From Candidatus Gastranaerophilales bacterium (GTDB lineage Bacteria > Cyanobacteriota > Vampirovibrionia > Gastranaerophilales > Gastranaerophilaceae), in contig CALUUH010000002.1 of assembly GCA_944323875.1 (NCBI GenBank), positions 1 through 64,000 on the forward strand: a stretch of DNA of 64,000 nucleotides, given 5' to 3'. Positions 47,643-57,094 of this stretch are shown one piece after another. A program made the translations under genes and the position numbers. The first letter of the stretch is position 1, and each line of letters starts with the position of its first letter. The notes under the pieces are model-generated. The model made no database searches and was not told the DNA's origin. It saw only the letters and a list, made by a program, of their open reading frames with translations.

Positions 47643-48191
47643 ATGGACGAGAACAACAACTACGAAAATCACGAACATCATCACCACCACGATTGCTGGT
47701 TGTGCAACCACCCTGTATTTAAACACATTATTACGGCGTTAATGGTATTTTTAGGCGCGTATCTTGCATTTTACACTGTTGCGGATTGGCATTTTAAAAG
47801 AATGATGGATCCGGCAATACAAATGCGTCGTATCGAACGCAAAATGATGCACGAACAAAAACAAATAGAAAACATGTACAGAAGAAATATGGAACGCGGA
47901 ATACGCCTTGAGGAACAGAATTCCGGCTATATTCGTGCTGAAAAAAAGCCTGATGCGTATGAAATAATCGTAAACTTACGCCCTTTTGACAATAGTGAAA
48001 AGAATGTAGAGGTGCGCACGGAGGATGATACTCTCACGGTTATTGCAGCAGGAGAAAAAGAAACAAGACATCACGAAAAAATGATAAAAGTAATTCAACA
48101 ATTCACATTTGATGACAACGTGGATTTATCAGCAATTACAAAAACAAGAAAAGGCAACGACTACGTAATTACAGTACCTCTTGTAAAATAA
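47643..48191 (+). CDS. Membrane-anchored Hsp20-like protein with His-rich N-terminus
   Basis: The 182-residue protein opens with a His/Cys-rich stretch ('HEHHHHHDCWLCNHPVF') that could bind metal. One TM segment ('IITALMVFLGAYLAFYTVA') and a charged coiled-coil-like region (~residues 48-90) follow, then a C-terminal alpha-crystallin-like beta-sandwich ('YEIIVNLRPFDNSEKNVEVRTE', 'LTVIAAGEKE', 'ITKTRKGNDYVITVPL'). A small heat-shock domain tethered to the membrane is unusual. The ATG at 47643 follows AAAGGAG at eight bases; an in-frame ATG at 47625 precedes that ribosome site. A perfect terminator follows. Confidence 0.68.
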   Translation: MDENNNYENHEHHHHHDCWLCNHPVFKHIITALMVFLGAYLAFYTVADWHFKRMMDPAIQMRRIERKMMHEQKQIENMYRRNMERGIRLEEQNSGYIRAEKKPDAYEIIVNLRPFDNSEKNVEVRTEDDTLTVIAAGEKETRHHEKMIKVIQQFTFDDNVDLSAITKTRKGNDYVITVPLVK

Positions 48192-48201
48192 AAATAATTT
48201 T

Positions 48202-48231
48202 AAAGCCTTGAATTGTATTCAAGGCTTTTTT
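48202..48231 (+). terminator. Rho-independent terminator after Hsp20-like gene
   Basis: AAAGCCTTGAAT and its exact complement form a 12-bp stem with a TGT loop running into a T-tract, 10 bp after the stop codon. Confidence 0.92.
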
Positions 48232-48247
48232 GTGCTAATTTTTAGGT

Positions 48248-48622
48248 ATGAAAATACTTATCGTTGATGACTCAAAAAACTGGCTGGATTATCATAGCTT
48301 TGCAATAAAAGAATTATATCCTGATTATACAATAGAAACCGCAAATTCCGCACACGCCGGAATCGCCAAAATTACGGCTAATATTGATAATCCGTATGAT
48401 ATAGTTATTACTGATTTGCAAATGGAAATTGATTTTCTGCCACTGTATGCCGGAGAATGGCTTGTTCGGGAAATACAGATGTATAAAGAATACAAAAATA
48501 CCCGAATAATTATTGTTTCCGCAACTAGCAGTATCAAAAATGTTGCAGAAAAATATCATGTCGAATATATTCCGAAATACATGTGCAAGACCATCGACGC
48601 ATACAAGATAATATCAAAATAA
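48248..48622 (+). CDS. Stand-alone response-regulator receiver domain
   Basis: The 124-residue protein is a single CheY-like receiver: acidic pocket 'ILIVDDSKNW', phosphoacceptor Asp in 'YDIVITDLQMEID', the Ser/Thr of 'RIIIVSATSS' and Lys of 'YIPKYMC'. No output domain is attached, so it would act by protein-protein contact or in a phosphorelay. It lies close to the kinase/multi-receiver pair, though separated by the RHH and Hsp20-like genes. The ATG follows the upstream terminator closely and has only weak ribosome-site support (TTTTTAGGT). Confidence 0.85.
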   Translation: MKILIVDDSKNWLDYHSFAIKELYPDYTIETANSAHAGIAKITANIDNPYDIVITDLQMEIDFLPLYAGEWLVREIQMYKEYKNTRIIIVSATSSIKNVAEKYHVEYIPKYMCKTIDAYKIISK

Positions 48623-48694
48623 TTTTCATTATATATTAATATATTTCACCATATAATGACACATATTTCAATACTCAGCATAAGGGAGACTAAC

Positions 48695-49618
48695 ATGGCA
48701 ACAGCAACAATCAATAAAGAGGAACTGCTAAAACTATACAATTCCAATCTGGATGAATTACTAAAAATCGCATCAAAATACGTTCAAAATACAGTAGAGA
48801 TTTGTTCTCTTGTCAATGCGCGTAATGGCAAATGTTCCCAAAACTGCAAATATTGCGCCCAAAGCTCTCATTATTGCACCGATATAGAATCTTATCCGCT
48901 TGTCAGTGTTGAAACAGTTAAAAAAGCGGCAACAGATGCAAAAGAACATCATGCAAGCCGTTTTGCAATTGTAACCTCAGGTAAAACACCTGATGAAAGC
49001 GATTTTGACGTAATGCTTGAAATGATAAAAGAAGTTAATAAAATTGAGGGACTCAAAAGTTGTGCCTCTATTGGAATTCTTAATGAAGAACAAGCCAAAA
49101 GGCTTGCAGATGCAGGATTAAAACGTTTTCATCATAACATTAACACCAGCAGATCATATTATCCAGAAGTTTGTACAACTCACACATTTGAGGACAGAAT
49201 AAACACCTGCCGCCTTGTTAAAAAATACGGAATGGAATTGTGCTGCGGGGTTATTCTCGGTATGGGCGAAAGTATTGAGCAAAGAGTTGAAATGGCACTG
49301 AATCTTGCAGAAATAGAGCCGGATTCAATCCCAATAAACATTCTAATGCCAATTCCGCAAACACCTTTCGCAAACTATCTTAACAAAATTGATGAAGAAA
49401 ATGTATTAAGAACTCTTGCGATTTTCAAAATTGCCAACCCGAAATCAGTACTTCGTTTTTGCGGGGGGCGGATGAGATTGTCAAAAGAAAATCAGGAAAA
49501 AGCGCTTCAGACTTGCGTTGAAGGCATCATGACAGGAAACTATCTTACAACAACCGGCAGTTCACCGGAAGATGATATCCTTATGATTAAAAAATTAAAT
49601 AAAAATATTTCATATTAA
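48695..49618 (+). CDS. bioB: Biotin synthase
   Basis: The 307-residue radical-SAM enzyme inserts sulfur into dethiobiotin. The SAM-cluster motif 'NGKCSQNCKYCAQSSHY' gives Cys47, Cys51 and Cys54. 'FAIVTSGKTPDESDF', 'GLKRFHHNINTSRSYYPEVC', 'LCCGVILGMGESIEQRVEMA', 'ILMPIPQTPF' and 'RFCGGRMRLSKENQE' are characteristic of BioB, including the cluster-ligand arginine of the last motif. The ATG at 48695 is supported by AAGGGAGAC. No other biotin genes are in the window. Confidence 0.96.
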   Translation: MATATINKEELLKLYNSNLDELLKIASKYVQNTVEICSLVNARNGKCSQNCKYCAQSSHYCTDIESYPLVSVETVKKAATDAKEHHASRFAIVTSGKTPDESDFDVMLEMIKEVNKIEGLKSCASIGILNEEQAKRLADAGLKRFHHNINTSRSYYPEVCTTHTFEDRINTCRLVKKYGMELCCGVILGMGESIEQRVEMALNLAEIEPDSIPINILMPIPQTPFANYLNKIDEENVLRTLAIFKIANPKSVLRFCGGRMRLSKENQEKALQTCVEGIMTGNYLTTTGSSPEDDILMIKKLNKNISY

Positions 49619-49631
49619 TTCAAATATACTA

Positions 49632-49660
49632 TTGCGTTTTTTTAGCGTTTGGTATATATT
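49632..49660 (+). promoter_or_regulatory. Sigma70-type promoter of autotransporter 2
   Basis: TTGCGT (49632-49637), a 17-bp spacer and TATATT (49655-49660), 49 bp upstream of the ATG at 49709. Confidence 0.55.
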
Positions 49661-49708
49661 TTAAACAGGAATTATAATTATAATTTAAATACTGGAGAGC
49701 TTTTAAAA

Positions 49709-52700
49709 ATGAGAAGATTATTGCTAAGTGCAACAGTTGTGGCGTTGTCAGTAAATCTGGCAACAAATTTGGCGTATGCACAAACGATTAATCCACAGGG
49801 GACAACACTTGATATTACAACAGATGTTACGGGACAAACCGGACAAGGGGAAGGCGGCGCATATCACAACTCGGGAACAATGACAGTCGGAACACAGGAT
49901 GGACAGGCTGTTAATATTACCGGAAACAGCGTTACGGCAGGCGGTGACGGCTACGGCGGATATGGCGGTGCTATATGGAGCGGTGACGGAAATGATCCAC
50001 AGGGACAGCCGCTTGAAGCTCAAAGCAGTTTAACTATTTATGATAATGTCACATTTGGAAGTAACACATCAGATTTTGCCGGAGGTGCACTTAGTCTTAA
50101 CGGCGGGTTAAAAACTGTTATTCATAATAATGTAAAATTCAATAGCAATACCGCAACTAATAGTGACAGTTATGGCGGTGCAATTTATATAACCACAACA
50201 AGAGATGAAATAAATCTCGCAATAGGCAATTCTATTCAATTTGCCCAAAATACAGCCGGCAGCGGAGGTGCAATTTATTCTAATGATGCGCAAATAACTA
50301 TTGGTAGCGGGGCAATATTCAATGAAAACAAGGCTCTATCTGAGTCCGGCGGTGCTATTTACAGCTGGGATTCAGACGAATCTGACAGCAGCGGTGCTGT
50401 AACCATTGGAGAAAGAGCACAATTTACTTCAAATGAGGCGGCATGGAGCGGCGGTGCAATATTTAATACTGACGGAAAGGTTGCTGTTGGCCAGGGTGCG
50501 CAATTCACTTCTAACAAAGCTCTTGACGGTAATGGTGGGGCTATTGCAAATAATATCTCAATTGGAACTGTTGCAAATACACAGTTAAATATAGCAGGTA
50601 ATACGACTTTTAACGGAAACAGCGTTGCAAGTGCAAGCGACGGATATGGCCGTGGCGGTGCTATTTATAATGCAGGAACATTGAATATTGATTCCACGGC
50701 AGGAAATGTAACCTTCAGTAGTAACACAGCATCTGATACTGGTAAAGACGTTTATCTTGCCGATAGTTCTATAATGAACGTAACCGGTTCAAACACTGTA
50801 TCTTTCCAATCCGGAGAAGGTGCTATTGCGGGAACAGGAGCCATTAACAAAACCGGTACAGGTACTTTTGAACTCGTAAACAGTGATATTTCAAGCAGTT
50901 ACACAGGTACTTACACTCAGGAAGCCGGTACATTATCACTTGACGGCTCAACTATGTCAAATAATTTCCAAATTAACGATGGAAACCTTGTTTTAAGAAA
51001 CGGCTCAAAATTGTTCTTGAGTGAAAACGGAAAAATTGCAAACGGTACAATTACCGTAGGTGACAGTATTACAAGAGCGGCAGGAGACGCAAGTGTATTG
51101 ACACTGAAAAACGGCGGTCAGATTGCCAGCGTTGTCGACCTTATCCTGCGCGCAAACAATGAAGTTGTGATTGAAACCGGTTCTACGACTGTTTACGGCG
51201 GTCAGGGCGGCGACCTTTGGGCCGGCAAAGTTACACTTAGCGGCGGTACTTTAAATTATGAAGGTCTGGATACAAACGGACAGCTTATTGCTACATCCGG
51301 AACATTAAATATTAACAACGGTACATTAAATATTGCCGGTGCTGACAGTACGACAGGTGCATCTTCTGTAAGCGGCGATGTTACTGTTAATATAAATTCA
51401 AACACAACTATGGCTATCGGCGATAACGGAAGTGCCGTTATTAACAACAGCGACAGCTGGCGCGGCAACATAAATATGACAGGCGGACAGTTGGATTACA
51501 GTCTGAACAGTAACGGCAAATTAACAGCGTCAGCAGGAACACTTAATATTACGGGTGCTGACAGCCTGTTGACCCTGCAAAACGGTTCTTCAATCAGCGG
51601 CACGACTGTAGCTAATGTTACAAACGGTACGTTAAGTGTGGGCAATAACGGTTCTATTAGCGGCGGTACAAATACCTTTGATAACGGTAAGTTAGAAGTT
51701 ACTAACGGAGGTAATATATCCGGCGGAGATAATACTTTTAACAATGGTTCTTCATTAACCGTAAGTAATGGCGGTCTTGTTTCTGGCGGAACAAACTCTA
51801 TCAACTCCGGCAGTTCAATTACTGTGGAACAAGGCGGACGCGTAACAGGCGGTACAACAACTGTTGAAAGCGGAGCAACTTTTGATAACGCAGGTATAAT
51901 ATCTGACAATGCTGATATTGATATTTCAACAGGTGATGCAACAAACAGCGGTACTATTTCCGGCGGCACAGTAGATATCGCAAATGGCGGGGCGCTGGAA
52001 AACAGCGGTACAATCTCAGGCGGTACAACAACTATCGCAAACGGCGGTTCTGTAACGGTCACTGCTGACGGCCAGATTACCGGCGGTACTGTTGATGCGC
52101 AGACCGGCTCTACATTTAGTAATGCCGGTACGATTTCCGGCAATGCCGATATTGATATTTCAACGAATGATGCAACAAACAGCGGTACTATTTCCGGCGG
52201 CACAGTAGATATCGCAAATGGCGGGGCGCTGGAAAACAGCGGTACAATCTCAGGCGGTACAACAACTATCGCAAACGGCGGTTCTGTAACGGTTACTGCT
52301 GACGGTGAAATCACCGGCGGTACTGTTGATGTTTCAGGAACATTAAATAATAATGGAAATATTGAAGGTACAACTAATTTAACCGTTAACCAAAATGGTG
52401 AAATAATTGTCGGCAACGGTGCATCAATTGACACTACAGGTGCAATTGAGATTGCTACAGGCGGTAAATTAACAATTAATCAAGGCGGCGAAGCTACTCT
52501 TAAGGAAGATGACATTTGGAGTGGTACTATTGTTAACGAAAACGGTACATTAACTCTTGTGGATAGAAACGATTCCGGCAAAGATTATTCACAAACCGGC
52601 GGTGAATTAGTTCTTGACGGTACAAGTTTTGAGCTAGGCGGTACAATTACAGGCGGTCAAGTTACAGTAAGCGACGGCTCTAATTTTGATATTCTGGACG

Positions 52701-55700
52701 GCGCTAGTATGACCGGCGGTGATGTTGTATTTGTCGGCACAGGCAACACCGTAAATGTTGACGGAGAAGTTACTGCAGATGCAGAATATGAAATAAACAA
52801 CAATAATACTATTAATATTAAAGAAAACGGAAGTTTTGTTGCGAACAATAATGATATCTGGACTGACGGTAAAATAACAGTTAACGGTGGTAAATTAGAT
52901 TTTCAGGGTACTGTTGATGAGGACGGCGCGTCTGCAAACGGTATACTGCAAGCCAATGAAGGTGAAGTTGATATAAATAGTGATTTCACAATGATTAATG
53001 GCAGCTATATTGCAGCGGCAGTAGATACTGACATTAATCAAGATACAACTCTGGATTCCGGCAGTTCTCTTGAATTAAATACTGGTGATACTTGGGCTTC
53101 TGATGCAACTATTACTATTGACGGCGGTAAGTTAGTTTATAATGATTTAACTTCAAATGGCCATATTGATGCAAATAAAGGTGCCTTAACCGTAAAATCC
53201 GGCACACTAACAGTAGATGATCAAAGTGAAATAAGCAGTGGTGTTAATACAACTATTTCAACTGACGCAATCGTTAATATTGCTGGCGGCAAAGTTTCAT
53301 TAAATAATAATGATAGCTGGGATGGTGAAATCACCATCAATGGCGGTTCACTTGAATATGCAATGCAGGAAAACGGTAAAATTCAGGCTAATACAGGTGA
53401 ATTAAATATTGTCGAAGGCGGTACTTTGACAATGGTTGATTCTAATGATGTTATTGCGGATGCCGTTGAAACAACTGTTAACGGTACATTAAATGTACAA
53501 AACGGTAATGCAACTCTTAACGATAATGACATTTGGAGCGGTACAGTCCATGTAAGTGATGACGGTACATTGAACCTTAACAATGTTGTTAACGGAACTT
53601 TAATCGCTGACGGCGGCACATTGAATTTCCAGAACGGCGTTTTAAACATGACCGGAGACAGTGTAATAACAGGTGATGCTACAACCAACCTGACACAGGG
53701 TACTGTAAATATTAATAACGGTACAAATGACGGCGGAAGTGTTACACTCAATGACAGTGACAGCTGGGCATCTGACGTAACGGTAAACCTTGGTCAGGGC
53801 GGTAAGTTAGATTACGACCTGACATCTAACGGAACTCTTAAAGCCGACGGCGGACAACTTACAACTCAGGATGACAGTCAATTAACACTTAACGGTGACA
53901 GCTATATTAATAAAGAAGTTAGTGCAAATCTTGCCGGTGATACAACTATTCAAAACGGTGCAACAGTAAGCCTTGGTGATGACGGTGTTACAACAACCGG
54001 CGGCAACGATATTTTAACAGGTGACGTAACCATTGATAACGGCGGTACGCTAAACTTGTTCAATGATGTTGCAATGAAAGATCCTGTTGCAGGTGCTGTT
54101 AACCAATCTATCGCCGTTAACGGCACAATGAACCTTGAAACAACCGGCGAACTTCATCTTAACGCTGATTTAAGCGGTGCCGGTGATATCAATAAAAACG
54201 GCGAAGGTGATGTTTGGTTCCACGGTCAAAATGGCGGATACACAGGTACAATTCTTGTAGATAACGGCGGCGATCTGTTGTTTGAAAACGGACTTGCAGG
54301 TAATCTGGTATTCGGTGACATAGATGGAGAAACCATTGGTATTCACGCTGATGAAATTACCGGTGACCTTACTCAAGACAGAGAAGCAACTATCATGTAT
54401 ACAACTTATCATGATGATGTTGACTTAGATCTTAACGGAAATATTGATGTTTCAAAAGGTACATTGATAGCTGAATCAAAAGGTGACAGAGATATCAATT
54501 TCGGCGGTACGATAAATGTTTCTGCGGCTGCCGATGCGCAAAATCCGGTATCAATGGATGCAATAAGCAACGGAACTATAACTTTTGCAAACACTGTTGA
54601 TGTTAATAAGGCAACAATGAATGTATCTTCCGGTTCAGGAACAATATTCCAAAACAATGTCACACTTACAGATAGTATTCTTAATGCGACAAGCGGAGCA
54701 GTAGATTTCAGCAACCTTGTATTTGCAGATGATACGTCTATTGTTAACTCAATGAACGGTCAAATTAATGCAAATACTATCGACAATCTTGACATAACAA
54801 ACAGTCAGAATGCTAATTTCCAAATTGATATTTCATCCCGTGACTGGAAGCATGACTCATTTGACTTAAACGGTCTTGCTGCTGCAAACGGTGGAAAAAT
54901 CAATATCAGCGATTGGCAGTTTATCGGTAAAGCTCCAATTGACAGACATATTAAAATCAATGTATTTGACGTAGATGATATTGACCCGACTTTACTCGGC
55001 CAGATTGAATTTACGCAAACAGATAAACAGATATTCACGCCTATCGGCTGGTATCAAATGTTTAACCAGAAACAATTAAACCCTATAACAGGAGCTTACG
55101 AAAGTATCCCTGGTGCTATGACAGCAAGCCTTGTAGAATATAACCCTCAGGTATTCAGAGGTCAGGTTTCTACTGTTGCATCTTACGCAAACCAGTTAGT
55201 TACAAATAATATCCTGTTTGACCACATCTTTACGGTAAGCAACCAGCTTCTTGCAGAAAATAACGCAAACAAATATGCTGCTATATATCCGCAATTTGCG
55301 CCATATCAATACAGCAGAAAAGACGGAAGCTTATGGTACAAAGCTTACGGTACATTAGAACAACTCAATATGAACCGTGGTTTAGAAGTTGACAACACAG
55401 CTTATGGCGCATTGGTCGGTGCAGACTTCCCTGTAATAGAAATGAAAAAAGGATGGAGCTTTTTACCGACAGCTTACGTAGGATATAACGGTGCTCACCA
55501 GTCATACAGCGGAGTCGGAATGTATCAAAACGGCGGCCAATTGGGTGCTATGGGTACATTTATGAAAGATGACTTCTTAGGTTCATTACTGGTATACGGC
55601 GGCGGCTACGGTAACCAGATGGATGTTGCCGGATATCACGACCATACCGGAAACTGGTTTGTTGGTACTGCAGCTAAAGCAGCTTACAACTTCCACCCGA

Positions 55701-56089
55701 CAAAACACTTTACTATCCAGCCGACATTACTCGCATCTTATAACTACTTCCATACTCAAAACTGGTTTACCGAGTTTGGTGATATGAGAATGAATGCCGG
55801 CCGATTGAATGGTGTTAACATAGCTCCAGGATTGAACTTAATCTATGGACGCGAAACATGGAGTATGTATGCAACTATCCAATACATGTTCAACATACTG
55901 GGTACATCCTCAGGTAATGCCGGTAATGTAGTTCTCCCTGATATGAGAATGCAGCGTTCTTACATTGAATATGGCGTAGGTGCTACAAAAACATGGAAAG
56001 ATCGTTTCAGCGCTTACTTACAGATTACAGTAAGAAACATCGGAAGAACAGGTATCGGCTTCCAGGGCGGTTTCAACTTCAAATTATAA
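49709..56089 (+). CDS. Giant autotransporter 2 (2126 residues)
   Basis: The protein starts MRRLLLSATVVALSVNLA with a signal peptide ending ~AYA; GGAGAGC supports the ATG at 49709. Residues ~25-350 contain Pmp-like GGAIYN/GGALSLN repeats. Residues ~350-1830 are a very long beta-helical passenger of short Asn/Gly/Thr-rich units ('GGTVDIANGG', 'SGGTTTIANGG', 'NNDIWSGTI', 'LNDSDSWASDVTVN'), including a nearly exact 234-bp duplication. From ~residue 1870 ('DGSLWYKAYGTLEQLN') to 'GGFNFKL' is the autotransporter beta-barrel, like that of autotransporter 1. It should be a large surface adhesin or stalk. It stands alone between bioB and a strong terminator. Confidence 0.9.
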   Translation: MRRLLLSATVVALSVNLATNLAYAQTINPQGTTLDITTDVTGQTGQGEGGAYHNSGTMTVGTQDGQAVNITGNSVTAGGDGYGGYGGAIWSGDGNDPQGQPLEAQSSLTIYDNVTFGSNTSDFAGGALSLNGGLKTVIHNNVKFNSNTATNSDSYGGAIYITTTRDEINLAIGNSIQFAQNTAGSGGAIYSNDAQITIGSGAIFNENKALSESGGAIYSWDSDESDSSGAVTIGERAQFTSNEAAWSGGAIFNTDGKVAVGQGAQFTSNKALDGNGGAIANNISIGTVANTQLNIAGNTTFNGNSVASASDGYGRGGAIYNAGTLNIDSTAGNVTFSSNTASDTGKDVYLADSSIMNVTGSNTVSFQSGEGAIAGTGAINKTGTGTFELVNSDISSSYTGTYTQEAGTLSLDGSTMSNNFQINDGNLVLRNGSKLFLSENGKIANGTITVGDSITRAAGDASVLTLKNGGQIASVVDLILRANNEVVIETGSTTVYGGQGGDLWAGKVTLSGGTLNYEGLDTNGQLIATSGTLNINNGTLNIAGADSTTGASSVSGDVTVNINSNTTMAIGDNGSAVINNSDSWRGNINMTGGQLDYSLNSNGKLTASAGTLNITGADSLLTLQNGSSISGTTVANVTNGTLSVGNNGSISGGTNTFDNGKLEVTNGGNISGGDNTFNNGSSLTVSNGGLVSGGTNSINSGSSITVEQGGRVTGGTTTVESGATFDNAGIISDNADIDISTGDATNSGTISGGTVDIANGGALENSGTISGGTTTIANGGSVTVTADGQITGGTVDAQTGSTFSNAGTISGNADIDISTNDATNSGTISGGTVDIANGGALENSGTISGGTTTIANGGSVTVTADGEITGGTVDVSGTLNNNGNIEGTTNLTVNQNGEIIVGNGASIDTTGAIEIATGGKLTINQGGEATLKEDDIWSGTIVNENGTLTLVDRNDSGKDYSQTGGELVLDGTSFELGGTITGGQVTVSDGSNFDILDGASMTGGDVVFVGTGNTVNVDGEVTADAEYEINNNNTINIKENGSFVANNNDIWTDGKITVNGGKLDFQGTVDEDGASANGILQANEGEVDINSDFTMINGSYIAAAVDTDINQDTTLDSGSSLELNTGDTWASDATITIDGGKLVYNDLTSNGHIDANKGALTVKSGTLTVDDQSEISSGVNTTISTDAIVNIAGGKVSLNNNDSWDGEITINGGSLEYAMQENGKIQANTGELNIVEGGTLTMVDSNDVIADAVETTVNGTLNVQNGNATLNDNDIWSGTVHVSDDGTLNLNNVVNGTLIADGGTLNFQNGVLNMTGDSVITGDATTNLTQGTVNINNGTNDGGSVTLNDSDSWASDVTVNLGQGGKLDYDLTSNGTLKADGGQLTTQDDSQLTLNGDSYINKEVSANLAGDTTIQNGATVSLGDDGVTTTGGNDILTGDVTIDNGGTLNLFNDVAMKDPVAGAVNQSIAVNGTMNLETTGELHLNADLSGAGDINKNGEGDVWFHGQNGGYTGTILVDNGGDLLFENGLAGNLVFGDIDGETIGIHADEITGDLTQDREATIMYTTYHDDVDLDLNGNIDVSKGTLIAESKGDRDINFGGTINVSAAADAQNPVSMDAISNGTITFANTVDVNKATMNVSSGSGTIFQNNVTLTDSILNATSGAVDFSNLVFADDTSIVNSMNGQINANTIDNLDITNSQNANFQIDISSRDWKHDSFDLNGLAAANGGKINISDWQFIGKAPIDRHIKINVFDVDDIDPTLLGQIEFTQTDKQIFTPIGWYQMFNQKQLNPITGAYESIPGAMTASLVEYNPQVFRGQVSTVASYANQLVTNNILFDHIFTVSNQLLAENNANKYAAIYPQFAPYQYSRKDGSLWYKAYGTLEQLNMNRGLEVDNTAYGALVGADFPVIEMKKGWSFLPTAYVGYNGAHQSYSGVGMYQNGGQLGAMGTFMKDDFLGSLLVYGGGYGNQMDVAGYHDHTGNWFVGTAAKAAYNFHPTKHFTIQPTLLASYNYFHTQNWFTEFGDMRMNAGRLNGVNIAPGLNLIYGRETWSMYATIQYMFNILGTSSGNAGNVVLPDMRMQRSYIEYGVGATKTWKDRFSAYLQITVRNIGRTGIGFQGGFNFKL
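51902..52369 (+). repeat. 234-bp in-frame duplication in autotransporter 2
   Basis: Two units 234 bp (78 codons) apart; the nearly identical core runs from about 51935 to 52070 and from 52169 to 52304 (DATNSGTISGGTVDIANGGA onward). The unit length keeps the frame. It is a recent tandem duplication and a likely site of length change by recombination. Confidence 0.88.
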
Positions 56090-56110
56090 TCGCCGGAATA
56101 AACATATTAA

Positions 56111-56143
56111 AAAAGGACGGGAATTTGCTTCCCGTCCTTTTTG
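56111..56143 (+). terminator. Rho-independent terminator after autotransporter 2
   Basis: AAAAGGACGGGAA and its exact complement form a 13-bp stem with a 5-base loop, running into a short T-tract, 21 bp after the stop codon. Confidence 0.92.
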
Positions 56144-56239
56144 TAAAGGAATTTTAAAAAATCATGTTTAAATCCTAAAGTTTGCGGGAAAAATATCCGT
56201 ACAATTATGCAAAAGTTGTAGAAGAAAGGATTAAAGAAG

Positions 56240-57094
56240 ATGCCGGATGATAATGACATTAAAATTAATCAAAAGGTTAACTATACACTTCCGCAAGAAC
56301 ATTATGTTGCCCCGCAGGACAATACAAAAGTTGTAATAAATTTTAAACTGCCGCCTGTTAAGCAGAAAAACGCTGATTTTAATAAGGCGCTGCAAAAAGC
56401 ACTAAACATTAAACAGGAACAATTAAAGCCATTAAAAGAAAACAAACCGGATACTTCTGATCAGCTTGCAACTGCTGTGAGAAAAGCTGTTCCGGAGGTT
56501 TCTGATAAATTCATCAGCCAGATAGAAGATATGGCTAAAAAACTTAAATGTGACCCATTGGATGTTGCAGCACTTTTATTTAAAGAATCACGTTTTGACC
56601 CATCACAAAGCCACGGCTCATTCAGGGGTATAGGGCAAATGAATAGAAACTCGTTAAAGGCGGCCATAAAATATATTGAAAAACACCCGCAAGAAGCAGA
56701 AGGCATAGATCCAGATATGACCATTGAAGAATTTGTCAAACTCTCCCGTGAAGAACAAATGCCTTATGTAAAAAACTATACACTTGCAATGAAAAATACT
56801 TACCTCGGAAAAGATACAAAAATAACAGGAGCAGATTTATATGCTCTGTTCTATACGCCGGCTTATGCAAAAAAAGACACTTTAACAAGTGCAGACAGCC
56901 CGAGTGCCGATGTACGCAAAATGTACAGAAATAACAGGTGGCTTGACAAGGTTGACGATAATAACAATTACCGCAAAGACGGTAAAATCACCAAACGCGA
57001 TTTGCAATTTACCCTCGATTCTATTAAAACAGAAGTATTTAAAATCCCTGAACATATAGTCAAGAGCAAAGTTCACATTGATCAGAAGGGTTAA
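56240..57094 (+). CDS. SLT-like lytic transglycosylase domain protein, no signal peptide
   Basis: The 284-residue protein has a Lys/Gln-rich, probably disordered N-terminus (~80 residues) and an SLT-like core: 'LKCDPLDVAALLFKESRFDPSQSH' contains the ES catalytic motif, and 'FRGIGQMNRNSLKAAI' matches the GIGQM substrate motif. A later 'DDNNNYRKDGKITKRDL' looks like an EF-hand calcium loop. Lytic transglycosylases cleave peptidoglycan. I see no signal peptide or TM segment, so it may leave the cell by another route or act with a secretion or pilus machine. Its last 35 bp overlap the convergent thiF gene. Confidence 0.72.
   Translation: MPDDNDIKINQKVNYTLPQEHYVAPQDNTKVVINFKLPPVKQKNADFNKALQKALNIKQEQLKPLKENKPDTSDQLATAVRKAVPEVSDKFISQIEDMAKKLKCDPLDVAALLFKESRFDPSQSHGSFRGIGQMNRNSLKAAIKYIEKHPQEAEGIDPDMTIEEFVKLSREEQMPYVKNYTLAMKNTYLGKDTKITGADLYALFYTPAYAKKDTLTSADSPSADVRKMYRNNRWLDKVDDNNNYRKDGKITKRDLQFTLDSIKTEVFKIPEHIVKSKVHIDQKG

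Noticed and set aside
51496-52434. Long antisense open frame within autotransporter 2 (about 312 codons)
   Set aside because: It mirrors the Gly/Thr/Asn repeat codons of the sense gene and gives a Pro/Val/Ser-rich repetitive peptide; no ribosome site. A shadow frame.
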